Source: an uncultured SAR86 cluster bacterium
GTDB taxonomy: Bacteria > Pseudomonadota > Gammaproteobacteria > Magnimaribacterales > Magnimaribacteraceae
Assembly (NCBI GenBank): GCA_902532675.1
Contig: CACAIY010000012.1
Span: 1-38,903 of the forward strand
Reading direction: 5' to 3'
Length of the DNA: 38,903 nucleotides
In this document: in pieces, positions 32,295 through 38,903 of the stretch
Numbering within the stretch: position 1 is the stretch's first letter
Layout of the letters: the number at the start of each line of letters is the position of its first letter
The notes under the pieces: generated by a model
Seen by the model: the letters and a program-made list of their open reading frames with translations, nothing else
The model's database searches: none
What the model was told of the DNA's origin: nothing
Program-made: the position numbers and the translations under genes

Positions 32295-33569
32295 ATGTCT
32301 GATAAGGATAATAACAAAGAAGAAGATAAACTACTTTATTGTTCTTTTTGTGGTAAGAACCAAAATGAAGTAAGAAAGTTAATTGCCGGTCCTTCGGTTT
32401 ATATATGTAATGAGTGCATTGATCTTTGTAATGACATCATTAAAGAAGAAATTAGTGAAGCTACAGAATCAGAAGAAGAAGGTTTTCCGGTACCAATTGA
32501 GATCAAAGCTTCTTTAGATGAATATGTTATTGGTCAAGAGGAAGCAAAGAAAAATCTATCGGTAGCTGTATATAACCATTACAAAAGACTTAAAGGAGAC
32601 AAAAAACTTAAAACTGATGATGAAGTGGAACTTACTAAAAGTAATATTCTTCTTTTGGGCCCCACAGGGTGTGGTAAGACTCTTTTAGCTCAAACTTTAG
32701 CAAGAATTTTAGACGTACCATTTACTATTGCAGATGCTACAACACTAACAGAAGCAGGGTATGTAGGAGAGGATGTAGAGAACATTATCCAAAAGCTCCT
32801 TCAGAACTGTGATTACGATGTTGAAAAGGCGCAACTCGGTATAGTCTACATTGATGAAATAGATAAAATTGCAAGAAAGTCGGACAACCCCTCTATAACT
32901 AGAGATGTTTCTGGAGAAGGAGTTCAGCAAGCTCTTCTAAAGCTCATAGAAGGGACGGTTGCATCCGTTCCACCTCAAGGTGGCAGGAAACACCCACAGC
33001 AAGAGTTTCTACAAGTAGATACTTCTAACATCCTCTTTATATGTGGAGGAGCTTTTTCTGGTTTAGAATCCATAATCCAACATAGATGTGAAGAAACTGG
33101 TATAGGTTTCGGTGCTAATGTTGCTTCAATTAAATTAGATAAAAATGTCGACAGGCTAATTAGTCAAGTAAGGCCCGAAGACCTTATAAAATTTGGATTA
33201 ATACCTGAATTTGTAGGAAGGCTTCCAGTAACCACAACGCTAAACGAACTAGATGAAGAGGCTTTAATTAAGATCTTAACAGAACCAAAGAATGCCTTAT
33301 CTAAACAATTTTACAAACTGTTTGAGATGGAAGGTGTTGAGCTAGATATCCGAGAAGAAGCTTTATTGGAAATATCAAAAAAGGCTATTGAAAGAAAAAC
33401 CGGTGCTAGAGGCTTAAGGTCTATTATAGAAAATATCTTGATGGAGACTATGTATAAAGTGCCTTCTGAAGACGCCTTGAACAAAGTAGTGGTAGATGCA
33501 TCAGTGGTACTAGGAGAATCTGAACCCTTATTGGTTTATGAAAAAGCTTCAAAAAGTAAAACAGGCTAA
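32295..33569 (+). CDS. clpX: ATP-dependent Clp protease ATP-binding subunit
   Basis: 424 aa AAA+ unfoldase. The N-terminal C4 zinc finger is complete (Cys16, Cys19, Cys38, Cys41). Walker A GPTGCGKT is at 122-129, the pore loop GYVGED follows, Walker B is VYIDEIDK, and the [11 protein letters not shown] and KTGARGLR (sensor-2) blocks are present. AGGAG precedes the ATG by 6 bases. The stop codon TAA lies in the loop of a terminator-like hairpin. Partner of the upstream ClpP. Confidence 0.98.
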   Translation: MSDKDNNKEEDKLLYCSFCGKNQNEVRKLIAGPSVYICNECIDLCNDIIKEEISEATESEEEGFPVPIEIKASLDEYVIGQEEAKKNLSVAVYNHYKRLKGDKKLKTDDEVELTKSNILLLGPTGCGKTLLAQTLARILDVPFTIADATTLTEAGYVGEDVENIIQKLLQNCDYDVEKAQLGIVYIDEIDKIARKSDNPSITRDVSGEGVQQALLKLIEGTVASVPPQGGRKHPQQEFLQVDTSNILFICGGAFSGLESIIQHRCEETGIGFGANVASIKLDKNVDRLISQVRPEDLIKFGLIPEFVGRLPVTTTLNELDEEALIKILTEPKNALSKQFYKLFEMEGVELDIREEALLEISKKAIERKTGARGLRSIIENILMETMYKVPSEDALNKVVVDASVVLGESEPLLVYEKASKSKTG

Positions 33570-33582
33570 GCCTTGTTTTTTT
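33560..33582 (+). terminator. probable Rho-independent terminator at the clpX stop codon
   Basis: AACAGGC pairs with GCCTTGTT (one bulged T) across a 3-base TAA loop that is the clpX stop codon itself, followed by five more T. The right arm overlaps a possible sigma-32 -35 box for lon. The stem is short, so it may be only partly efficient. Confidence 0.55.
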
Positions 33583-33599
33583 ATTTAATATCCCAATAT
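33572..33599 (+). promoter_or_regulatory. possible sigma-32-like promoter for lon
   Basis: CTTGTT at 33572-33577, a 14-base spacer and CCCAATAT at 33592-33599, against consensus CTTGAA and CCCCATnT. The -10 differs at one position and the -35 at two. It lies 22 bases before the lon ATG. Weaker than the clpP site, but lon is a classic heat-shock gene. Confidence 0.5.
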
Positions 33600-33620
33600 T
33601 AAACTTATATAAGGCTAATT

Positions 33621-36017
33621 ATGAATGATATTAAAAACAAAGATATACCCTTACTTCCGTTAAGGGATGTAGTTATCTTCCCTTCAGTAGTTACCCCTTT
33701 ATTTGTTGGAAGAGATAAATCAATTACAGCCCTGCAGGCATCAATGGCAGGAGAAAAGCAAATAATGCTTGTTGCCCAGAAAAGTGCACAAGAAGACGAT
33801 CCAAAACTTGAAGATTTATACTCAATAGGTACTTTGTCTACTATTCTCCAGCTAATAAAGTTACCCGATGGGACTCTGAAAGTTTTAGTTGAAGGAAATA
33901 AGAGGGCTTCTATAGAATCTTTAAAATCTGAAGAAGGTTTTGATTCAGTTAAAGTCAAAAGTTTTGATGAGGAGCCTGAAGGAGAAGAAATAAAGCATTA
34001 TCTTTTAAGTTTAAAGAAACAATTTCAGGAATACGTGAAGCTAACAAAGAAAGCTACTCCAGAAGTTTTAAACACTGTAAATGCCATAGATTCAGTTTCC
34101 AGGCTGACAGACACCCTAGTTGGACATTTGTCCATAGATATTGGTCATAAACAAGAAATTTTAGAGTCACAGTCATTATCTGATCGAGCAAATAAAATTT
34201 TAGAGCACCTTGATTCTCAATTGGACTTATCCAAGGTAGAAAAGAAGATCCGAGGCAGAGTTAAAAATCAAATGGAGAAAAGTCAAAAGGAATATTATCT
34301 GAATGAGCAGATGAAGGCTTTAAAAAAGGAGTTAGGTGAAATGGATGAAGCCGAAGAGGCTGATGCCCTTGAATCTAAAATCATGGAATCTGGAATGACT
34401 AAGGAAGCACAAGAAAAGGCGTTGGGTGAACTTCAGAAATATAAAATGATGTCTCCAATGTCGGCTGAAGCTTCAGTTGTAAGAGGTTATATAGATTGGA
34501 TGCTAAACATTCCCTGGAAGAAGAAAAGTAAAATACGTACTGATTTGGGTAAAGCAAGCTATGTCTTAGAAGAAGATCATTATGGACTAGAGGAGGTTAA
34601 GGAAAGAATCTTGGAATACTTAGCCGTACAAAAAAGGGTTAAGAAATTGAAAGGACCTGTTCTTTGTTTAGTTGGTCCACCAGGAGTAGGGAAGACTTCT
34701 CTAGGAGAATCGATAGCAAGAGCAACAAATAGAAAATTTGTAAGAATGTCTTTAGGTGGTGTCAGAGATGAAGCTGAGATAAGAGGACATAGAAGAACTT
34801 ACATTGGTTCAATGCCTGGTAGAATAATTCAAAAATTATCTAAATCTGAAGTAAAGAACCCTTTATTTTTATTAGATGAGATAGATAAGATGGGCATGGA
34901 TTTCAGAGGGGATCCAGCATCTGCTTTGTTGGAAGTTCTAGATCCGGAACAAAACCATACATTTAATGACCATTACCTAGAAGTAGATTACGACTTATCA
35001 GATATTATGTTTGTTTGCACTGCAAATAGTATGAACATACCGCCCGCGCTACTAGATAGGATGGAAATAATTACCCTTCCAGGCTATACCGAAGATGAGA
35101 AGGTAAATATAGCTAGCAAGTATCTAATTGAGAAACAGAAAAAAAATAATGGAATAAAAGAAAAAGAATTGAGTATCACCAAGAACTCTATAAAGGATCT
35201 TATTAGATATTTCACTAGAGAAGCTGGGGTAAGGTCTTTAGAAAGAGAGATAGCAAAAATTTGTAGAAAAGTAGTTAAAAAGAATGCTGATTCGAAGAAA
35301 GCCAAAAACATATCAATTAAACCTAATAACCTTGAGGATTATTGTGGAGTAAGGAAATTTGAATATGGAGAAGCCGAAGAGAAAGACAGAATTGGCCAGG
35401 TGACTGGTTTAGCATGGACCCAAGTAGGTGGAGAGCTTTTGACAATAGAAGCTTCAAGTTTTGCTGGAAAGGGTAAGATCATAAAAACAGGTTCCTTGGG
35501 TGACGTAATGCAAGAATCTATTCAAGCAGCTTTATCAGTAGTGAGGTCTAGATCTGAATCTTTAGGAATAGATCCTAAATTTTATGAAGATCAAGATATT
35601 CATATTCATGTACCGGAAGGAGCTACCCCCAAAGATGGCCCGAGTGCAGGAGCTGCAATGTGCACGGCAGTAACTTCAATCCTATCTCAAATTCCAGTTA
35701 GGTCCGATGTGGCTATGACAGGAGAAATAACATTAAGAGGTGAAGTTCTAAAGATAGGTGGATTAAAAGAAAAGCTCTTAGCTGCAAGAAGAGGCGGCAT
35801 AAAAGTGGTTCTTATCCCTGAAGGCAATGTTAGGGATTTAAAAGAAATTCCTGACAATATAAAATCTGAATTGGAAATAAAACCAGTCAGGTGGATTGAT
35901 GAAGTTCTTGATCTAGTTTTAACAAGACAACCTATCCCATGGGAAAAGGAAGAAGAGAATCAAAAACTTCCCACTAAGAAATCTAAACCAAAGAAAGGCC
36001 AAATAAAAGCTCATTAA
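33621..36017 (+). CDS. lon: ATP-dependent protease La
   Basis: 798 aa, usual length for LonA. It has the N-terminal substrate domain (LPLRDVVIFP opening), a long coiled-coil middle (about 200-290), Walker A GPPGVGKT at 352-359, Walker B LFLLDEIDKM, and the C-terminal protease domain with the Ser675/Lys718 dyad in PKDGPSAGAA and GGLKEK. The C-terminus has a short basic tail (KKSKPKKGQIK), which might aid DNA or polyphosphate binding. AAGG lies 6 bases before the ATG. It degrades misfolded and regulatory proteins in the cytoplasm. Confidence 0.98.
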   Translation: MNDIKNKDIPLLPLRDVVIFPSVVTPLFVGRDKSITALQASMAGEKQIMLVAQKSAQEDDPKLEDLYSIGTLSTILQLIKLPDGTLKVLVEGNKRASIESLKSEEGFDSVKVKSFDEEPEGEEIKHYLLSLKKQFQEYVKLTKKATPEVLNTVNAIDSVSRLTDTLVGHLSIDIGHKQEILESQSLSDRANKILEHLDSQLDLSKVEKKIRGRVKNQMEKSQKEYYLNEQMKALKKELGEMDEAEEADALESKIMESGMTKEAQEKALGELQKYKMMSPMSAEASVVRGYIDWMLNIPWKKKSKIRTDLGKASYVLEEDHYGLEEVKERILEYLAVQKRVKKLKGPVLCLVGPPGVGKTSLGESIARATNRKFVRMSLGGVRDEAEIRGHRRTYIGSMPGRIIQKLSKSEVKNPLFLLDEIDKMGMDFRGDPASALLEVLDPEQNHTFNDHYLEVDYDLSDIMFVCTANSMNIPPALLDRMEIITLPGYTEDEKVNIASKYLIEKQKKNNGIKEKELSITKNSIKDLIRYFTREAGVRSLEREIAKICRKVVKKNADSKKAKNISIKPNNLEDYCGVRKFEYGEAEEKDRIGQVTGLAWTQVGGELLTIEASSFAGKGKIIKTGSLGDVMQESIQAALSVVRSRSESLGIDPKFYEDQDIHIHVPEGATPKDGPSAGAAMCTAVTSILSQIPVRSDVAMTGEITLRGEVLKIGGLKEKLLAARRGGIKVVLIPEGNVRDLKEIPDNIKSELEIKPVRWIDEVLDLVLTRQPIPWEKEEENQKLPTKKSKPKKGQIKAH

Positions 36018-36033
36018 ATAGTTTTAAATTCTC

Positions 36034-36062
36034 TTGACAACCCCTATGCATAGGGTTTTAAT
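36034..36062 (+). promoter_or_regulatory. sigma-70 promoter of hupB with an internal palindrome
   Basis: A perfect TTGACA at 36034-36039, a 17-base spacer and TTTAAT at 36057-36062 (5 of 6). The spacer contains the perfect 14-bp palindrome CCCTATGCATAGGG (36042-36055), placed exactly between the two hexamers like an operator. The expected start of transcription is near 36069. Confidence 0.85.
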
Positions 36063-36070
36063 CGTACTGA

Positions 36071-36093
36071 CCAGCCTGTAAAAGATAGGTTGG
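36071..36093 (+). promoter_or_regulatory. 5'-leader hairpin of hupB mRNA
   Basis: CCAGCCT and AGGTTGG pair over 7 bp with one G-U pair and a 9-base loop. It sits within a few bases of the predicted 5' end of the hupB transcript, 25 bases before the GTG start. It may protect the message from 5' decay; it does not cover the Shine-Dalgarno at 36108-36112. Confidence 0.45.
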
Positions 36094-36118
36094 CTTAACA
36101 AGACTCTAGGAGATTAAT

Positions 36119-36388
36119 GTGAATAAAGCCCAATTAACTGACGCTGTAGCAGCAGCAACCGATTCATCAAAAGCAGAAGCAGGAAGAGCAGTAGAAGCTA
36201 CTCTAAGTGCTATAGGAAGCGCCTTAGCAGGAGGAGATAATGTTTCTCTTGTAGGGTTTGGAACTTTCAACGTAAGACATCGTGCTGCAAGAATGGGAAG
36301 AAATCCTCAAACGGGAGCTTCTATCCAAATACAAGCTTCTAAATCAGTAGGATTTAAAGCGGGTAAGGCTCTTAAAGAGAGCTTATAA
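36119..36388 (+). CDS. hupB: DNA-binding protein HU-beta
   Basis: 89 aa nucleoid protein that bends and compacts DNA as a dimer. It starts at GTG with AGGAG 6 bases upstream; the overlapping ATG at 36117 reads directly into TGA. Family motifs are the N-terminal helices (MNKAQLTDAVAAAT), the GFGTFNVRHRAARMGRNPQTG beta arm with the conserved RNPQTG tip, and FKAGKALKE at the end. It has its own near-consensus promoter, so it is expressed independently of lon, and a strong terminator follows. High confidence. Confidence 0.98.
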   Translation: MNKAQLTDAVAAATDSSKAEAGRAVEATLSAIGSALAGGDNVSLVGFGTFNVRHRAARMGRNPQTGASIQIQASKSVGFKAGKALKESL

Positions 36389-36405
36389 GCTTTATAGATA
36401 ATTAT

Positions 36406-36433
36406 AAGCGCGCCAATAGGCGCGCTTTTTTTT
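36406..36433 (+). terminator. Rho-independent terminator after hupB
   Basis: AAGCGCGCC and GGCGCGCTT pair perfectly over 9 bp around an AATA loop, followed by a run of eight T. It lies 17 bases past the hupB stop and only 9 bases before the ppiD ATG, so ppiD needs read-through or a promoter that overlaps the hairpin. Confidence 0.95.
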
Positions 36434-36442
36434 AGTTTTATT

Positions 36443-38317
36443 ATGGCAGGAATGCAAAACATCAGAGAAGGTTTAACTGGCAACCTAACCAAGATAATAG
36501 TTATTGCAATTATTATTACTTTCGTAGGCTCAATTGGTTGGGCTGGATTCTTTTCGCAAGGCAATGCAAATATTATTGCTAAAATAGGATCCAAGCAGAT
36601 TACCAGTACAGATCTAAGTTTCGAGGCTGCATCGCAACAATTTCTTCTTAACCAAAGGTTTCCTGATCAACAAATTGAAGATGAAGTCTTAATGGAAATA
36701 TCTATAGAATCACTGATACGCAAGTTTGGTATATTGGATTTTATTGAAAATAATGATTTAAATTTAACCGATAGTTTCGTTTTTAAAGAATTGGCTAAAG
36801 ACGAGCAATTCCAAGAGAATGGAAGATTTAGCAAGCAAAACTTTGATGCCTATGCAAGAAGCAACGGCTTTATTCCTCAGGATTATTTAAATAGGATTAA
36901 ACAGGACTTGGTTTTAGAGTTTTGGAAACAATCACTTATACAGTCTTCATTTTTGTCTGAAGAAGAAGTTTTAGAATCACTTGTTTTAGCTGAACAAGAA
37001 AGAGATATTTCCTTTATCAAAATTCCAGCAACTAACTTCGCTAAAGAAATTGAAACTTCAGAAAATACATTGCTAGATTTTTATAACGAAAATATAGCTG
37101 AATACGTCACGAAAAAGAAAACTAGGGTCAATTACTTATCTTTATCACTAGATGGTTTGAAACCTTCTATAGATATTAAGAATTCTGACATAGAAGAAGA
37201 ATATCAGAGGTATGCTGATGAATTTGATACTACCGAAAGAAAATCAGTTTCTCACATAATGCTTAATATTAACTCAGACAGAACTAAAGGAGATGCAATT
37301 AAAGTTTTAGAGGCTACCAGAAGCAGACTGTCAGCAGGAGAGGAATTCGCTGCTTTGGTTGTTGAAATATCTGAAGATGAAGGAACTAAAGACTCCGGGG
37401 GAAGCCTAGGTGTTACTGACGGAACGCTTTTACCCTCAGAATTTGAGGAAGCTCTTTCTGGTATGAACGAAGGCGAAGTTTACGGACCTATTGAACTAAA
37501 TAGTAGTGTTCATTTAATTAAATTAACGCAAAAGGAAATACCTACACCTAAATCTATAGAAGAAATGAGAGCTCAAATTGAAGATAGCCTGATAACTGAA
37601 TCTGCACTTGATAAATACGGCGCCTTGTTGGATAAATCTTCTGATTTAGTTTTTAGTATGGGATCTATCGATGCCATTGCAGAAGAGCTTAACCTTCAAA
37701 GCATAGACTCAGGACTTTTCTCTCTAAATGAAGTTAATGAAGATTTAAATGCGCCCCCTATCCTGGAAATAATTTTTGATACAAATCTTGATAGCAACTT
37801 AATAGAGATAATAGAAACTTCGAATGAAACAGCTATATTATTTCAAAGATCAGAATTTCAAGATGAAAAGATAATTGAATTTAACTCTATCAAAGAAAGA
37901 GTTTCTCAAGATTATCAATCTGTTGTTACTGAAAGAATAGCTAATGATTTTGTAAACAAAACTCTGGTAGATTTAAATGAGGGTCAAGATTTAAATTCTA
38001 TAGCTTCTAATTCTGATTTTAAGCTTGAAACCTATAAAGGTTTAAAAAGAGATTCTTCGCTATTAACCTCACAAGCTATTGTAAGTATCTTTAATCTTCC
38101 GAGGTCTAAAGTAGGTAGAACTTATGGGTCTTCAGTTACTAAAAATGGAGATTATATAATTTATAGGCTTGATTCAGTTAAAAACAAAGAGACGGAAATG
38201 GATGCAGATACCAGAAAAGGTTTTTCTGATTATCTTACCGACCAAAGAGTATTATCTGAATACAGCGAGCTTTTGTTTGCTGTCCAAGAAAATTCAGAAG
38301 TTACAAGAACTAATTAA
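36443..38317 (+). CDS. ppiD: periplasmic folding chaperone PpiD (SurA/parvulin family)
   Basis: 624 aa, inner-membrane anchored with the bulk in the periplasm. The single N-terminal membrane helix is about residues 17-37 ([20 protein letters not shown]). A SurA-like N-domain follows ([10 protein letters not shown]), then a parvulin domain at about 265-360 ([10 protein letters not shown] ... [11 protein letters not shown] ... [14 protein letters not shown]), and a second chaperone region. PpiD works near the SecYEG exit on emerging proteins. Two starts are possible, ATG at 36443 or 36452; neither has a good Shine-Dalgarno. The gene follows hupB as in other gammaproteobacteria. Its stop overlaps the convergent fabI stop by 4 bases. 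Confidence 0.93.
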   Translation: MAGMQNIREGLTGNLTKIIVIAIIITFVGSIGWAGFFSQGNANIIAKIGSKQITSTDLSFEAASQQFLLNQRFPDQQIEDEVLMEISIESLIRKFGILDFIENNDLNLTDSFVFKELAKDEQFQENGRFSKQNFDAYARSNGFIPQDYLNRIKQDLVLEFWKQSLIQSSFLSEEEVLESLVLAEQERDISFIKIPATNFAKEIETSENTLLDFYNENIAEYVTKKKTRVNYLSLSLDGLKPSIDIKNSDIEEEYQRYADEFDTTERKSVSHIMLNINSDRTKGDAIKVLEATRSRLSAGEEFAALVVEISEDEGTKDSGGSLGVTDGTLLPSEFEEALSGMNEGEVYGPIELNSSVHLIKLTQKEIPTPKSIEEMRAQIEDSLITESALDKYGALLDKSSDLVFSMGSIDAIAEELNLQSIDSGLFSLNEVNEDLNAPPILEIIFDTNLDSNLIEIIETSNETAILFQRSEFQDEKIIEFNSIKERVSQDYQSVVTERIANDFVNKTLVDLNEGQDLNSIASNSDFKLETYKGLKRDSSLLTSQAIVSIFNLPRSKVGRTYGSSVTKNGDYIIYRLDSVKNKETEMDADTRKGFSDYLTDQRVLSEYSELLFAVQENSEVTRTN

Positions 38318-38903
38318 TCCTCCGCTTCTTCTATTGAACCCATTGCGGTGATATTAAAACCAGCATCTACGTAAAGTATCTCTCCGCTAATACCGCTAGC
38401 CATATCCGAGGTTAAGAATGTAGCGGCATCTCCTACTTCCTTGGTTGTTATATTCCTTCCTAGAGGGGCGCGACTCGCATTGTAAGAGAGCATCTTTCTG
38501 AAGTTTTTTACTCCAGAAGCTGCAAGCGTCTTTACGGGACCTGCAGATATAGCGTTTACTCGATGGCCATCTTTACCAGCAGAAACTGCTAGATATCTTA
38601 CGCTGGCTTCTAGGCTTGCCTTAGCCAAACCCATTATATTGTAGTTAGGTAAAGTCATTTTAGATCCTAGGTATGACAAGGTTAGCAATGAACCGTTTCT
38701 ACCTGCCATCATATCTTTAGCCCCTTTAGCCAGGCCAATAAAGCTATAGCTACTTATATCATGTGCAATTTTAAATCCTTCTCTGGAAGTAACATCCAGA
38801 AAATTGCCATCCAATTCTTCTCTTGGAGCAAAACCGACGGCATGTATAACAGCGTCTAATCCATCCCATTTTTTTGAAAGTTCTCTAAAGGTCTCATCAA
38901 TTT
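38314..38903 (-). CDS. fabI: enoyl-ACP reductase, 5' end outside window
   Basis: About 196 C-terminal residues are visible. NADH-dependent reduction of enoyl-ACP, the last step of each fatty-acid elongation cycle. Diagnostic blocks are [11 protein letters not shown] near the cut, the active-site [13 protein letters not shown] (the Tyr-x6-Lys pattern of FabI) and [15 protein letters not shown]. The frame is open to the window edge, so the start lies beyond base 38903; the TTG at 38814 is internal. ppiD next to fabI, as I recall it in Pseudomonas, supports the order, but here the two genes converge with interlocked stop codons. Confidence 0.96.
   Translation of the reverse strand, partial: IDETFRELSKKWDGLDAVIHAVGFAPREELDGNFLDVTSREGFKIAHDISSYSFIGLAKGAKDMMAGRNGSLLTLSYLGSKMTLPNYNIMGLAKASLEASVRYLAVSAGKDGHRVNAISAGPVKTLAASGVKNFRKMLSYNASRAPLGRNITTKEVGDAATFLTSDMASGISGEILYVDAGFNITAMGSIEEAED

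Noticed and set aside
1-38903. CRISPR arrays, insertion sequences, integrase/att sites, prophage genes
   Set aside because: I saw no regularly spaced direct repeats, no transposase or integrase motifs, and no tRNA-end direct repeats marking an island.

Overview
The window looks like a piece of a streamlined, AT-rich marine gammaproteobacterial chromosome, most like the SAR86 type. The reasons are strong A/T bias by eye, two large TonB-dependent receptors, near-zero intergenic space, and the gammaproteobacterial core order tig-clpP-clpX-lon-hupB-ppiD-fabI at the right end. The genus assignment is inference. I see no phage, IS element or CRISPR array.

Layout. Bases 1-3132 hold two tandem gamma-glutamyltransferases, the first cut by the window edge. 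Facing them on the minus strand are a DASS/SLC13 anion transporter and a TonB-dependent receptor, with a strong terminator between them. Bases 7715-10026 hold a patatin-like hydrolase and an M48 lipoprotein protease. A glutamine-synthetase-like ligase plus an SDR (10027-12191, minus) diverge from gpsA (12295). A DUF4389 membrane protein and two tandem SDRs follow gpsA. Bases 15490-19795 (minus) hold a FabY-type ketoacyl synthase, an acyl-CoA dehydrogenase, a kinase-like phosphotransferase and a DUF6285-like small protein. Diverging from them are an acyl-CoA ligase and an NAD(P)-binding protein, which face a Baeyer-Villiger-type monooxygenase. folD and a second TonB-dependent receptor diverge at 24.4 kb. 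From 27.4 kb, tRNA-Pro, tRNA-Arg and tRNA-His alternate with dadA, a duplicated-domain lipoprotein and an acylphosphatase. Then come tig, clpP, clpX, lon, hupB, ppiD and a partial fabI.

How it may work together. The most interesting metabolic block is 13.6-23.5 kb. A phosphotransferase, a small partner protein and an acyl-CoA dehydrogenase resemble the LvaA/LvaB/LvaC set (levulinate catabolism) and mammalian ACAD10/11, which remove a 4-hydroxyl from acyl-CoAs by phosphorylation and elimination. SDRs, a CoA ligase and a Baeyer-Villiger-type enzyme beside it suggest uptake and catabolism of oxo-, hydroxy- or lactone-type acids. This is inference from family and context.

Regulatory structure worth checking includes sigma-32-like promoters before clpP and lon, a perfect palindrome inside the hupB promoter spacer, tRNAs that abut protein-coding genes, and five out of five convergent gene pairs with no DNA between their stop codons.
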